Notes: generated by a model from the letters alone, not told the origin. 64,000 nucleotides of DNA from Shinella yambaruensis (GCF_022899355.1 NZ_JALJCK010000003.1:1-64000), one strand, 5' to 3'; numbered from the stretch's first letter, positions 28,185 to 37,574 are shown. Translations and numbers: made by a program.

Positions 28185-28373
28185 CTAGCCGTTCGGATGC
28201 GACATACGGCCATTCACATAGCCTTGAATCTGATCGTCGATCACTTCGATAGCGACGTCAGGACCGGAGAAGACCAACTGCCCCTCATAATCACGTTCGT
28301 TCGTGGCGGGCGCTTCATTGGTCCTGTCCTGATGAAAGTTCGTCATGCAGTACAGGTTCTTGTGATCGTTCAT
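28185..28373 (-). CDS. hypothetical protein, 62 residues, second member of the unknown module
   Basis: From ATG 28373 (CCAGGATG context with AGG 6 nt upstream) to the TAG at 28185. The protein is polar and acidic (ERDYEGQLVFSGPDVAIEVIDDQIQG) with no membrane segment or known motif. Close spacing to the 289-residue gene suggests they are co-translated and might interact. Confidence 0.5.
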   Translation of the reverse strand: MNDHKNLYCMTNFHQDRTNEAPATNERDYEGQLVFSGPDVAIEVIDDQIQGYVNGRMSHPNG

Positions 28374-28756
28374 CCTGGCTCCTTATGGGCGCGCGTATTT
28401 GTCCTGGCCATGCGGAGCATGACCAAGGGCAAAAGCCGCAGCCTGGCTTATGAAAGAGGCTCGCGTTCGCGTACCCTATAGAAAGGCTTGTCCGAAAAAC
28501 GATGCCTGACAAGGCCTTTTCAGATTATTTTCATTTTCTCTTCTATTTCTTCCAGCCGGCACAGACAGTTATAAACAACTCCGCCTCATCTCTCAGACGA
28601 TCGATCTTAATGTCTCCGCAACGTTACTTTCAGGTTGGAATCCAGCCGACGCGACTTCATACCGCTGACAGCGGCATCACAATTTCAGGACGAAGCGGAG
28701 GGACGAGCTGATCGTTATTCGAGAGCATGCAGTCTCGATGTTACCGAAAGCGGGCA
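28374..28756. other. 383-bp stretch without a supported gene
   Basis: AT-richer than the rest, with only short frames lacking family likeness. It presumably holds the promoter of the minus-strand unknown module. Confidence 0.4.
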
Positions 28757-28905
28757 GCTTCATCTCGATCGCGGCGACGCGCGACGATGCTCACCGTCGC
28801 GTCCGACTCGTAGGTTTCCTGGATGATGGCCAGCTTCTCTGCCGCGCTCCAGCGCCGCCGTTCAGGCCCAGAAAGGACCTGCATCTTATGGGTGGTGACA
28901 GTCAT
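28757..28905 (-). mobile_element. transposase accessory protein remnant (IS66/IS3 OrfA-like)
   Basis: From ATG 28905 the frame reads MQVLSGPERRRWSAAEKLAIIQETYESDATVSIVARRR, the start of the HTH transposase-associated protein of IS66/IS3 elements. After this the likeness is lost (about 28757). No terminal repeats were found. Confidence 0.65.
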
Positions 28906-29027
28906 AGTGCCAACATTACTCCTACCCAGTTAGGCAGTGTAGACGGATTGCCGCATGAAGAGAGGCGAGGACTCCTCTGAAAGGATTTGCCTGTTTCATG
29001 GAGAGCCGACTGATTTGGAGGTCGGCG

Positions 29028-29381
29028 ATGTCCACGAAGATGACGGACAAGGATTGGGCGGTGGTGCTGGACGTGTTCCGGGCCTCGCTGCCGCGTCGAG
29101 GCGACAAGGGTCGTGACGACCGGCTGTTTCTGGAAGCGATGCACTCGCTCCACAACATCTCTTGGCGGGCGCAGCCGGAGCGGTTCGGCAAATGGAACAG
29201 CGTCTGGAAACGCTTCGACAGATTGAGCAAGGTAGGCGTGTTCGAAACCTTCTTCGATCATCTCGCGGCGCTGTTATCCCCGGCGCATCTGATCCAGATG
29301 TTCGATAGCACCGTCGTGCGCACCCATGTCTCTGCAGCGGGCGCAAACCTGCGCAGCCTCTCGACGGCGTGCAGGTGTTGA
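29028..29381 (+). mobile_element. IS5 family transposase, truncated
   Basis: ATG 29028 with GGAGG upstream. MTDKDWAVVLDVFRASLPRRG, WRAQPERFGKWNSVWKRFDRLSKVGVFETFF and MFDSTVVRTHVSAAGA are the N-terminal part of IS5-type transposases (short form), with the first catalytic Asp in MFDST. The frame ends after ~117 codons; the C-terminal DDE residues are missing. Confidence 0.75.
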
Positions 29382-29469
29382 GATCGGGAAGGCCCTCTTC
29401 GGAAGGCGTCATGATTTTTCCGACATGCTTCGCGACGAATCCTTCCTGCATAGGCGTTCGTGCTGCACA

Positions 29470-29604
29470 TGTGATCTGACGGTGATTTGGCTGTGATCTG
29501 GAAGTTATCCACAGGAACGTTCATAGACGATTTTGAGGCCGTCAGACGCGCTCTGTGATTGAGCTTTGTGACTTAATCGTGATCTGGGAAAGCTTTTGTG
29601 ATCT
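29470..29604 (+). repeat. TGTGATCT-type direct repeats with a DnaA-box-like site
   Basis: TGTGATCTG at 29470 and 29492, TGTGATT at 29554, TGTGACT at 29567, CGTGATCTG at 29578 and TGTGATCT at 29597 all point the same way. TTATCCACA, a DnaA-box consensus, is at 29505-29513. The array lies between transposase debris and the tRNA 3' end. Direct repeats here could be arm-type sites of an integrase or iterons of a former replicon. Confidence 0.5.
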
Positions 29605-29632
29605 ATAGATTGATTAAGGTAATCAGCGTAAA

Positions 29633-29650
29633 CCATTATTCTTGGAATAA

Positions 29651-29653
<3 letters not shown>
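29633..29653 (-). terminator. hairpin just after tRNA-Lys
   Basis: CCATTATTC-TTG-GAATAATGG is a perfect 9-bp stem that includes the tRNA CCA. It could serve as terminator or processing signal for the minus-strand tRNA. No T-run follows. Confidence 0.45.
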
Positions 29654-29726
<73 letters not shown>

Positions 29727-29842
29727 ACTTGACCGCTCCAGCGGTCTGACGGGGCGTATAAAGGCCTTCGTGGAGCTTGTCCATAGCCATCCGGAAAAAA
29801 GATGCGTCCGCGGATAAATTTCTTCCGCAGCGCAAAAAACCG

Positions 29843-30760
29843 TCACAAATCCAACGTTCCCGACGCGATGCGGACCGCCTCGCCGCCGATGCGCGCACCG
29901 GCGATCGTCCCGCCCGCGATATCGAGATGGAGGTGGATGAGCGACGGGCGCCCCATTTCGACGCCCTGCTCGATCAGCAACGGATGGTGGCCGTCCACCA
30001 GCTTGTCGAAGAAGTGGATGGCGCCGGACATGGCCGCGACCGCGGCCCCCGTCGCCGGGTCCTCGGCAATGCCCATGTCGGGCGCGAACATGCGGGTGTG
30101 GAAGCGGGCGACGTGATTGACCCCGCCGCGGCAATAGAGATAGGCCGAGGCGAGCCGTCCCTCGGCGAAGGGCGCGCAGCGCTCCCAGAGCGTCGGGTCG
30201 AATTCCACCGCAGCGGCCGCCGCGAGGTCGTGCACCGGGATCATCACGAAGGCGACGCCGGCGCTCCACAACGAGGGTACGTGATTCTCGAAGCCGATCT
30301 GGCCGGGCTTCAGGCTGAAGGCATCGGCGAGCGCCTGCCGGTCGAACGCGGCCTCCAGGCGCGCCGCCTTGCGCGGCACGTCGAATTCGGCGAAGGCGGC
30401 CTTGCGCGCGCCGAGCCTGACCGCGCAGCGCACAGGACCGACATTTTCCTCCAGAACGCTGACGAGATCGCGCGGGCCCGCCTCGCCGCCCTCGCCCGCC
30501 TCGGCGATGGCGATCGCCGCGCCGACCGTCGGGTGGCCGGCGAACGGCAGCTCCCGGCCGGGCGTGAAGATGCGCAGGCGCGCGCTGTGCGCCGGGTTCT
30601 CCGGCGTCCTCACGAAGACGGTCTCGGAAAGATTGAACTCGCCGGCAATGCGCTGCATCGTGCCGTCGTCGAGATCATCGGCATCGAAGACGACGGCCAG
30701 CGGATTGCCGGCGAGCCGCGTGTCGGTGAAGACGTCATAGATGGCGTAGCGACGGGGCAA
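29843..30760 (-). CDS. PhzF family phenazine biosynthesis-like isomerase
   Basis: 305 residues. FTDTRLAGNPLAVVFDADDL begins the fold; catalytic-Glu motif NLSETVF near residue 46; LPFAGHPTVGAA and IAEDPATGAAVAAMSGA are the family glycine motifs of the two DapF-like halves. PhzF proper isomerises DHHA in phenazine synthesis, but most proteobacterial homologues lie outside phenazine operons and have unknown substrates, as here. First backbone gene after the tRNA. Confidence 0.9.
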   Translation of the reverse strand: MPRRYAIYDVFTDTRLAGNPLAVVFDADDLDDGTMQRIAGEFNLSETVFVRTPENPAHSARLRIFTPGRELPFAGHPTVGAAIAIAEAGEGGEAGPRDLVSVLEENVGPVRCAVRLGARKAAFAEFDVPRKAARLEAAFDRQALADAFSLKPGQIGFENHVPSLWSAGVAFVMIPVHDLAAAAAVEFDPTLWERCAPFAEGRLASAYLYCRGGVNHVARFHTRMFAPDMGIAEDPATGAAVAAMSGAIHFFDKLVDGHHPLLIEQGVEMGRPSLIHLHLDIAGGTIAGARIGGEAVRIASGTLDL

Positions 30761-30889
30761 GGCATTCTCCCTGTTCGTTTTTTGCCCGAAAGCATCCTGC
30801 TAGAATTGCCCGAGGCGCTTCCTGCGGGCAAGGGAAAACCACACCGTGCGCCAATGGGCGTTTCCGGGACCGGCAGGCCGGAGAACGGG

Positions 30890-31996
30890 TCAAAGGTCGA
30901 GCGTCATCACCACCGGGCAATGGTCGGAGGCCTTCGGCCGGTCCCAGCCGACGCGGGGATACCGCTCCACCTCCTGCCCCGGCGGGAAGGGCGTGCGGAA
31001 GGGCTGGCCGGCGCGGATGATTTCGGGAACGCGCTGCGCGTTGCGCTCGGCAAGCGAGGGCGAGAGCCAGATATAGTCGAGCTGGCAGAGATGGCGCTCC
31101 TCCGGCCCCCGGCTGTGATAGAGCGTCCAGCGGTCGTCCACCGGCCGGCGCAGCATCGGGTTCACGGCGAAACCGTCCGCGCTGAAGGCATCGAGCGCGC
31201 TCACCGCCTCCTTGCGCGGGATGAAGCGGTAGCCGTTGCGCTTGTCGCCCTCGATCGCCAGCTTCTCCTGATAGTCGTTCATGTCGCCGCATATGGCGAA
31301 GGCCTTGCCCGCCGTATGGCCGGCGCCGAAGCGGTCCTCGATGATCCGGCGCACCGCCTTCGCCTCGGCCATGCGCACCGGCATGGTCGACTGGCGCCCG
31401 TCCATGCCCTCCCTGCCCGGCCCCATCGACTTGAAATGCACCACGTAGAGCGTCAGCGGCCGGCCGCCGATGCGCAGGTCCATCTCCAGGCAATCGCGCT
31501 TGAAGATCTTGTCGTCCGGATTGAGCCCCTGCCCGAGATCCGGCGTATGGAGATCGAAATCGCGATAGGTGACCGCGGCATGGCTGCGGATATCGACGCA
31601 TTCGATGCGCTGGCCGTCGCGCGTCTCCTCGCGCATCAGCACGGAAACGTCGATGCCGCGGCTGTCATTGCCCTCGATCAGGTATTTCTGCCGGTAGCCG
31701 TTGCCGACCATGCGGAAGAGATAGCCGTATTCGAACGCCTGGAGGGCCGCCATGTTGTCGGTTTCCTGCAGGCAGAGGATGTCGGCATCCGCATCGGCGA
31801 TGGCCAGCGCCGAATGCTGGCGGGCATCGTCGGTGTGCGCGATGGTGCGCGCCTCCTCCAGCCGCTGGTATTCCGCCTCGTTGCGGATATCGAAGAGGCG
31901 CAGCACGCGGTCCTGGCGAAGCTGGTTGCGAAAGCCCGTGAAATCGAAACGGGTCATGAGGTTTTCGATATTGAAGGTGGCGATGCGTAGCGACAT
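30890..31996 (-). CDS. endonuclease/exonuclease/phosphatase family protein
   Basis: 368 residues from ATG 31996. The DNase I-like fold is visible in LRIATFNIENLMTRFDF at the start, DILCLQETDNMAAL with the metal-binding Glu, YVVHFKSMG, FAICGDMNDYQ, and the final SDHCPVVMTLDL with the catalytic Asp-His. No signal peptide. Substrate (DNA, phosphoinositide or other phosphodiester) unknown. Divergent from the secreted-protein gene at 32164. Confidence 0.88.
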   Translation of the reverse strand: MSLRIATFNIENLMTRFDFTGFRNQLRQDRVLRLFDIRNEAEYQRLEEARTIAHTDDARQHSALAIADADADILCLQETDNMAALQAFEYGYLFRMVGNGYRQKYLIEGNDSRGIDVSVLMREETRDGQRIECVDIRSHAAVTYRDFDLHTPDLGQGLNPDDKIFKRDCLEMDLRIGGRPLTLYVVHFKSMGPGREGMDGRQSTMPVRMAEAKAVRRIIEDRFGAGHTAGKAFAICGDMNDYQEKLAIEGDKRNGYRFIPRKEAVSALDAFSADGFAVNPMLRRPVDDRWTLYHSRGPEERHLCQLDYIWLSPSLAERNAQRVPEIIRAGQPFRTPFPPGQEVERYPRVGWDRPKASDHCPVVMTLDL

Positions 31997-32163
31997 GGGG
32001 GCTTTCAAGGGTCCTTCGGGCAATGCCGGGCAAGTGTAACCGGCTGACCGGCAATGGAAAGCCGCTTTTCGCACCGGCGCCTGTCCTTCCCGGAATAAAC
32101 CGGCCTGCCGCGCCGTTACCCAGTGCGGATGATGCGCATCCGGTTGCGGGCGGAGGATCGCTC

Positions 32164-33780
32164 ATGGGGACTGTATCCAGCACAGCACGGGCGTTCCTGG
32201 CCGCATGGCTCGCGCTGCTGCTTCTCACCTGCCTGCCCGCCCGCGCCGCGGAAAGCTACATCACCGGTCCCGGCGAGGCCGCCCGCGCGGCAGGACGCGT
32301 CACCGAAGCGCTTGGCAGGACGCCGCAGGTGCACACGATCCGAATCACCGAAAAGGAGGTGAACCTCGTCATAGAGGGGGCCGGAACGGGCAACGTGGAC
32401 GAATGGCGCGTGCGGCAGGCGACCCGCCTTCTCTTCTTCGAAGCCGAGACCGTCGGCGGCCCTTCGGCGCGGTCCGCACCGGCGATGGTGGCCGATCTTG
32501 CCAGCGGCCTCTTCCCGCTCGACGCGATTCCCCTTGCCAAGGCCGACCAGGTCGCCACCCGCGCCATAAGCTATGCGAAGCTCGAGAGCGGCGGCGCGGT
32601 GCAGTCGATCGAGATCTCCCGGCGCGTGAACCTCCTGCCGACGCCCTCCTACGGCGATATCCGCTGGGCGGTCTACGTCGCCTCGCCGCGCGAAAGCGCC
32701 ACCGTCTACGCGGATGCCGGAGGCACGATCATCGGCGGGGACCTTTCCAACACCAACCGCGCCCGCCAGATGGATTTCTTCAAGGACGAGGACTGGCCGA
32801 AGGAGGCCGCGCTGGAAAGCCTCGCCTCCGTCATCGGCAACAAGCCTGTCGTCCGCGACCTGACGATCTACCCGAAATCCGTGCAGGTGAAGGCCGACCA
32901 TCCCAGCCTGCCGGAAACCACGGTCGGCTATTCCTGGGACATTTCCGGCGTCACGCGCTCGCCCATCACCTCGCCGATGTTCCCCGGCACATCGGCCCTG
33001 CCCGGCTTCTCGATCGGCGATGTCGACCTCTCCAGGCTCACGATGATCCGCGACAAGGCGAAGGCGGCCTGGCAGAACGACAAGTCGACGATGAGCTACA
33101 TGATGCTGAAGCTCTCGACCGACGGGCCCGGCAAGCCGGAACTGCGCTGGGTGGTGCATTTCACCGATCTCGGCCAGCCGGGGGAAATGACGCTGTTTAC
33201 CGCCAGCGGCACGGTGGAGGTGACGACGGACGGCACGGTGCGCGCCGCCAACCTGCCCGATGCCCGCAAGCCGAAGCGCAACTGGCTCGACCCCGCCATG
33301 ACCTGGCAGACGCTCGGCACGATCGGCGAGCAGTTCGGCAAGAACGCCCGCTTCGCCGAGATCACGGTCAGCAAGGATTCGATGAGCCTGCTTGCCGAAG
33401 TGCCCGACACGCCCGGCACCATGCGCGACTACAACGCCAACGACCGCGGCATCACCGCATCGAGCATGATGATGCCCTGGGATGCGGAATTCCGGCCCGA
33501 ACGGCTCTTCCGCCTGGAGGACCTCGCCTTCTTCTCCGCCGAAAAGCTCGGCGAGCTGACGGCGCGGACCTTCACCCGCCTGCAGGTCGGCATGGAGATG
33601 GCGGTGACGCGCTACACCTTCTCCGTCGGCCAGCTGATGGCGCCGGACGGCAGCTTCATGGTGCCCTCGCCGGACGGCAAGGTGACGCTCGAAATCCGGC
33701 TGGAGGCCGCCGACGGCTGGAAGGGCGGGCGCATCACCTATTCCTCGACCGGCGAGGAAATCGACATCGTGATGCCGTAG
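32164..33780 (+). CDS. secreted protein of unknown function
   Basis: 538 residues from ATG 32164, with GGAGGA upstream. Residues 1-29 are a signal peptide (ALLLLTCLPARAA with AxA cleavage). The mature protein has repeated beta-rich segments with similar openings (GRVTEALGRTPQVHTIRITEKEVNLVIEG, IGNKPVVRDLTIYPKSVQVKADH, FGKNARFAEITVSKDSMSLLAEV), suggesting three or four copies of one domain. I recognise no named family. Periplasmic or envelope location is likely. It is convergent with lrp, 13 bp apart. Confidence 0.75.
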   Translation: MGTVSSTARAFLAAWLALLLLTCLPARAAESYITGPGEAARAAGRVTEALGRTPQVHTIRITEKEVNLVIEGAGTGNVDEWRVRQATRLLFFEAETVGGPSARSAPAMVADLASGLFPLDAIPLAKADQVATRAISYAKLESGGAVQSIEISRRVNLLPTPSYGDIRWAVYVASPRESATVYADAGGTIIGGDLSNTNRARQMDFFKDEDWPKEAALESLASVIGNKPVVRDLTIYPKSVQVKADHPSLPETTVGYSWDISGVTRSPITSPMFPGTSALPGFSIGDVDLSRLTMIRDKAKAAWQNDKSTMSYMMLKLSTDGPGKPELRWVVHFTDLGQPGEMTLFTASGTVEVTTDGTVRAANLPDARKPKRNWLDPAMTWQTLGTIGEQFGKNARFAEITVSKDSMSLLAEVPDTPGTMRDYNANDRGITASSMMMPWDAEFRPERLFRLEDLAFFSAEKLGELTARTFTRLQVGMEMAVTRYTFSVGQLMAPDGSFMVPSPDGKVTLEIRLEAADGWKGGRITYSSTGEEIDIVMP

Positions 33781-33793
33781 GGCCTGCGACCCG

Positions 33794-34210
33794 TTACAAG
33801 GTCGTCAGCAGCAGGCTGGTTTCCGATTTCGAGACGCCGTCCATGGCGCGGATGCCGCGCAGCACGCGCTCGAATTCCACGAGATTGTCCGCGTGGATTT
33901 CCGCCACGAGGTCCCAGGCGCCGTTCGTCGTGTGCAGGGCGCGCACTTCTGGAAGGCCGCGCAGCGCCTGGATGGCGGCCAGCGTCTTCTGGCCGGTGAT
34001 CTCGATCATCATGATGGCGCGCACGGCGTGCGGATCGTCGGCCTGCGTCACGCGCACGGAAAAGCCGGCGATGACGCCGTCGCGCGTCAGGCGCTCTATC
34101 CGGTTCTGCACCGTGCCGCGCGAGACCTTCAGCTCCTCCGCGAGAGCCGAGAGCGAGGCGCGGCCGTCCTTGCGCAGGAGGGCGAGGAGCTTGCGGTCGA
34201 TCGTATCCAT
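33794..34210 (-). CDS. Lrp/AsnC family transcriptional regulator
   Basis: 138 residues from ATG 34210. N-terminal HTH: DTIDRKLLALLRKDGRASLSALAEELKVSRGTVQNRIERL; C-terminal RAM/ACT-like ligand domain with MMIEITGQKTLAAIQALRGLPEVRALHTTNGAWDLVAEI. Divergent from the RocB-like M20 peptidase gene, which it probably controls with an amino acid as effector. The nested inverted repeats at 34239-34289 are the likely binding region. Confidence 0.92.
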   Translation of the reverse strand: MDTIDRKLLALLRKDGRASLSALAEELKVSRGTVQNRIERLTRDGVIAGFSVRVTQADDPHAVRAIMMIEITGQKTLAAIQALRGLPEVRALHTTNGAWDLVAEIHADNLVEFERVLRGIRAMDGVSKSETSLLLTTL

Positions 34211-34238
34211 CACACCTGCCGGATTGTCAGTCTTTACT

Positions 34239-34289
34239 GGCGAAACGGCAATAACGCCTGCAATTTTTCCAAAAAATTGCCGTTTCGCC
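34239..34289. promoter_or_regulatory. nested inverted repeats, probable Lrp/AsnC operator
   Basis: Outer arms GGCGAAACGGCAAT (34239-34252) and ATTGCCGTTTCGCC (34276-34289) are perfect 14-bp complements. Inside, GCAATTTTT (34260-34268) and AAAAATTGC (34272-34280) form a second perfect 9-bp dyad overlapping the outer right arm. It lies in the only gap between divergent lrp and the M20 gene. Confidence 0.7.
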
Positions 34290-34348
34290 TGCCGTCGTCC
34301 TTGGTTAGCCTTGTGCGTCCCTCAATGCAACCGCTTTCGGCAGGCCCC

Positions 34349-35992
34349 ATGACGAACGACACCGCACATGCCATCGCAACCGCGCGAACCCGCGACCTCT
34401 CCCTCCTGATGACCCGCTGGCCGAGCGTGACGGGCTCGCCGGACGAGGCGCATTTTTCGCACAAGCTGCGGGCGCATCTTGCCGAAACGCCCTATTTCAC
34501 CCGCCATCCCGACCAGCTCTTCACCGTGGACAGCCATGGCGAACCGCTGACGCGGAGCGTCGCGGCGCTGGTGCGCGGCAGCGGGCGGCGCACGGTGGTG
34601 CTGGCCGGCCATTTCGACACCGTCTCGATCGCCAATTACGGCACGCTCGCGCCGCTCGCCTGCGATCCGGAACCGCTGACCGAGGCGCTTCTGAAGGAGC
34701 TGAGAAGCCGGCCGCTGAATGCCGCGGAAGCCAGGGCGCTGAAGGATTTCGAAAGCGGCGATTTCATTGCCGGGCGCGGCCTGCTCGACATGAAGAGCGG
34801 CCTTGCCGCCGGCATCGCGGCGCTGGAGCGTTTTGCCGGACTGGAGACCAGAGAAGGCAACATCCTCTTCGTGGCGACGCCCGACGAGGAGAACCGTTCG
34901 CGCGGCATGCGCAGCCTGCGCAATGCCCTGCCGGACATCGCCCGGCGCTTCGACCTCGACATTGTCGGCGGCATCAACCTCGATGCCTCGAGCTGCGAGC
35001 GCGACGGCGCGGAAGGCCGCGCGGTCTATCTCGGCTCCATCGGCAAGTTCGCGCCCTTCGCCTTCGTCATCGGCCGGCCGACCCATGCCGGCTATCCGTT
35101 CAACGGCACGAGCGCCCACCGCATCAGCGCCGAGATCGTCCGGGCCATGGACACGGTGCCGGAGCTGAGCGACGCGGCCTTCGGCGAGCATTCTCCGCCG
35201 CCCGTCTGCCTTGAGGCGCGCGACATCCGCGATGGTTACGACGTGACCACGCCGGACCGCGTCTGGCTCTCCTTCAACTGGCTGACGCACCGGCGCAGCG
35301 CCAGCGACATCGTCGGCGAATTCCAGACCATCGTTTCTAATGCGCTGGAGACCGCACTTCGAGCGCAGGACGACCACGCCGCCCGCTATCGCGGGCGCGA
35401 CACCGGGAAGACGGCAGGGATCGTGCTCGACTATGCGGAACTGCTGGAGCGGGCCGCCGCGCGCGGCGGCCATGCGGCGCGCGGCCGGCTCGAGGCCCTC
35501 GACCGCGCGCTTGCCGGCAGCACCGACCCCCTGAAGGTCAGCCGCGAGATCGTCTCCGCCGCGGCGACCGAGGCCGGCATCGAAGGGCCGGCGGTGATCA
35601 TCGGCTTCGGCAGCCTGCATTATCCGCTGGTGCATCTCGACCAGTCCGAGGCCGGCCGCCGGATGCAGGCACGGCTTCAGCCCGTGATGGAAGAGGCCGC
35701 AGCCCGGCACGGCACCTCGATCAAGTTCAAGCAGATCTTCGCCGGCATTTCCGACATGAGCTTCTTCGGCCATCGACCGGAGGCCGGCGAGACGGGCCTG
35801 CTGACCGCCAACACGCCGTCCGCGGCCTTCACCGACGACGCGCCGGACGGCCTGCTCTCCTTCCCGACGGTCAATATCGGCCCCTGGGGTCGCGACTACC
35901 ACCAGAAATGGGAGCGCGTGCATGCGCCCTATACGTTCGGCGTCTTGCCGGACCTGGTGTTCGCATCGGCACTGGCCTGCCTGGAGGAATGA
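34349..35992 (+). CDS. M20 family peptidase, RocB-like (arginine utilisation type)
   Basis: 547 residues from ATG 34349 (ATG 34325 in frame is possible). Metal-site motifs of the M20 fold: VVLAGHFDTVS, GRGLLDMKSGLAAGIAAL, FVATPDEENRSRGM. The long C-terminal part with FAGISDMSFFG and VNIGPWGRDYHQKWERVH is typical of RocB rather than ArgE or DapE. Cytoplasmic; peptide or acyl-amino-acid hydrolysis is likely, with the true substrate unproven. Its divergent Lrp-type gene suggests amino-acid control. Confidence 0.88.
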   Translation: MTNDTAHAIATARTRDLSLLMTRWPSVTGSPDEAHFSHKLRAHLAETPYFTRHPDQLFTVDSHGEPLTRSVAALVRGSGRRTVVLAGHFDTVSIANYGTLAPLACDPEPLTEALLKELRSRPLNAAEARALKDFESGDFIAGRGLLDMKSGLAAGIAALERFAGLETREGNILFVATPDEENRSRGMRSLRNALPDIARRFDLDIVGGINLDASSCERDGAEGRAVYLGSIGKFAPFAFVIGRPTHAGYPFNGTSAHRISAEIVRAMDTVPELSDAAFGEHSPPPVCLEARDIRDGYDVTTPDRVWLSFNWLTHRRSASDIVGEFQTIVSNALETALRAQDDHAARYRGRDTGKTAGIVLDYAELLERAAARGGHAARGRLEALDRALAGSTDPLKVSREIVSAAATEAGIEGPAVIIGFGSLHYPLVHLDQSEAGRRMQARLQPVMEEAAARHGTSIKFKQIFAGISDMSFFGHRPEAGETGLLTANTPSAAFTDDAPDGLLSFPTVNIGPWGRDYHQKWERVHAPYTFGVLPDLVFASALACLEE

Positions 35993-36008
35993 CGCAGTCG
36001 GGACTTCG

Positions 36009-36150
36009 GCCCCTCATCCGGCCTGCCGGCCACCTTCTCCCCGCAAGCGGGGCGAAGGGGATAGGGCGCACCCGCTTCCCCAACCAATGACCGCTCGCAG
36101 GGCACGTCCCCTCTCCCCGCCTGCGGGGAGAGGGCTAGGGTGAGGGGCAA
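36009..36150. repeat. RIME-like rhizobial intergenic element
   Basis: Two GC-rich palindromes: one built on CTTCTCCCCGCAAGCGGGG near 36032-36052 and CCCTCTCCCCGCCTGCGGGG (36110-36129) with GAGAGGGCTAGGGTGAGGGG after it. The ends CCCCTCATCC and GGGTGAGGGG are inverted. The arrangement matches Rhizobium intergenic mosaic elements. It lies between the M20 and aminotransferase gene ends. Confidence 0.65.
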
Positions 36151-36173
36151 ACCCCACCCGCGTCGAACGCCAT

Positions 36174-37397
36174 TCAGGCCGCAAGCCGCTCGCTGGCGAG
36201 CAGCCGGCCGAGGCGGGAAATGCCTTCCTCGATGGTCGCATCGTCGGCGCAGGAGAAGCTGAGGCGCAGCGTGTTCGCACCGCTGCCGTCCGCATGGAAG
36301 GCCTGGCCGGGCACGAAGGCGACCTTTTCCGTCTCGATGGAGCGGGCGAGCAGCTTTGCCCCGTCCATGCCGGCCGGCAGCGTAACCCAGACGAACATGC
36401 CGCCCTCCGGTTTCGTCCAGCTGACGCCCTCGGGCATGTATTTCTGCAGGGCGGCGAGCATGGCGTTGCGGCGCGCGCTGTAGGCGGCCCTGATCTTCGC
36501 CACCTGCGCGTCGAAACCGCGCTCGGCGACATGGGCGATGGCCATCTGGTTGATGGTCGAGGAATGCAGGTCTGCCGCCTGCTTCATCAGCACGAGCTTG
36601 CGGATGACGGGCGCGGCCGCGACGATGTAGCCGACGCGCAGGCCCGGCGCGAGCGTCTTGGAGAAGCTGCCGCAGTAGATCGTGCGCGCCGCGTCGATGC
36701 TGCCCTTGCGGGCGATCTCCAGCGCCAGGATCGGCGGGATGGCCTCGCCGTCATAGCGCAGCGACTGGTAGGCGGCATCCTCGATGACGGGGATTTCCAG
36801 CTCTTCGGCGAGGTCGAGCAGCTTTTCGCGGCCCGCCCGGTCGACCGTCTCGCCGGTCGGGTTGGCGAAATCGGCGGAAAGATAGGCGAACTTGACGCGG
36901 CCACCGGCCTCCGCCGCCGTCGCGCGATAGGCATCCGGCGTGCGGTTGCCGGAAAGGTTCAGCCTGTCGTAGGTCGGCTCATAGGCGTTGAAGGCCTGCA
37001 ACGCGCCGAGATAGGTCGGCCAGGTGACGAGCGCGGTGTCCTTGGGCGAGAGGAAAAGCTTTCCGAGATAATCGAGGCCCTGCTGCGAGCCGGAAACGAT
37101 GAAGACGTTTTCCGCCGTACAGGGGATGCCGATCTTACCCATCTCGCCGGCGAGCCAGTCGCGCAGCGGCTTGTAGCCCTCGCTGACGGAATATTGCAGG
37201 CCCGCCGCCGCACTCTCGCCGGCCAGCACATCGGTATAGGCGGCCGAGAAGGCTTCCTTCGGAAACAGCGCCGGATCCGGGATGCCGCCTGCGAACGAGA
37301 TGATATCGGGCCGTTCCAGGAGCTTCAGCAATTCGCGGATTTCGGATGCCTTCATGCGCGACGCGCGCGTGGCGAAGGCTTGTTCCCATTTGAACAT
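36174..37397 (-). CDS. PLP-dependent aminotransferase, class I/II
   Basis: 407 residues from ATG 37397 with GAGGAAA upstream. Fold type I: IISFAGGIPDPALFP, VSGSQQGLDYLGKLF, FANPTGETV, and the PLP Lys in IYCGSFSKTLAPGLRVGY; final Arg in NTLRLSFS. It resembles 2-aminoadipate/LysN-type and MocR-like aminotransferases; several hydrophobic or aromatic substrates are possible. Not in an evident operon. Confidence 0.9.
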   Translation of the reverse strand: MFKWEQAFATRASRMKASEIRELLKLLERPDIISFAGGIPDPALFPKEAFSAAYTDVLAGESAAAGLQYSVSEGYKPLRDWLAGEMGKIGIPCTAENVFIVSGSQQGLDYLGKLFLSPKDTALVTWPTYLGALQAFNAYEPTYDRLNLSGNRTPDAYRATAAEAGGRVKFAYLSADFANPTGETVDRAGREKLLDLAEELEIPVIEDAAYQSLRYDGEAIPPILALEIARKGSIDAARTIYCGSFSKTLAPGLRVGYIVAAAPVIRKLVLMKQAADLHSSTINQMAIAHVAERGFDAQVAKIRAAYSARRNAMLAALQKYMPEGVSWTKPEGGMFVWVTLPAGMDGAKLLARSIETEKVAFVPGQAFHADGSGANTLRLSFSCADDATIEEGISRLGRLLASERLAA

Positions 37398-37574
37398 AGG
37401 GGGTTTCCTCGGGCTTGTTGTTTGAACGCACCTCATCACGGTGCGGTTTTTATGTCAATAATACTGACCTAAATAATCGCAACAACAAAACATGCCCGCA
37501 CCCCAAGATTTCGTACGGGACTAATCTCGCCGGAGCGCCCGTGCCCCGGCGGCGGTTTCAGCCGCAGGCGGCGC

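Noticed and set aside
28502-28711. 69-codon frame in the AT-rich gap
   Set aside because: No likeness, no ribosome-binding site, near-random composition.
29777-31990. 737-codon plus-strand open frame across PhzF and the EEP gene
   Set aside because: Spans two clear genes in antisense; composition (R, A, H, E) is that of a shadow frame.
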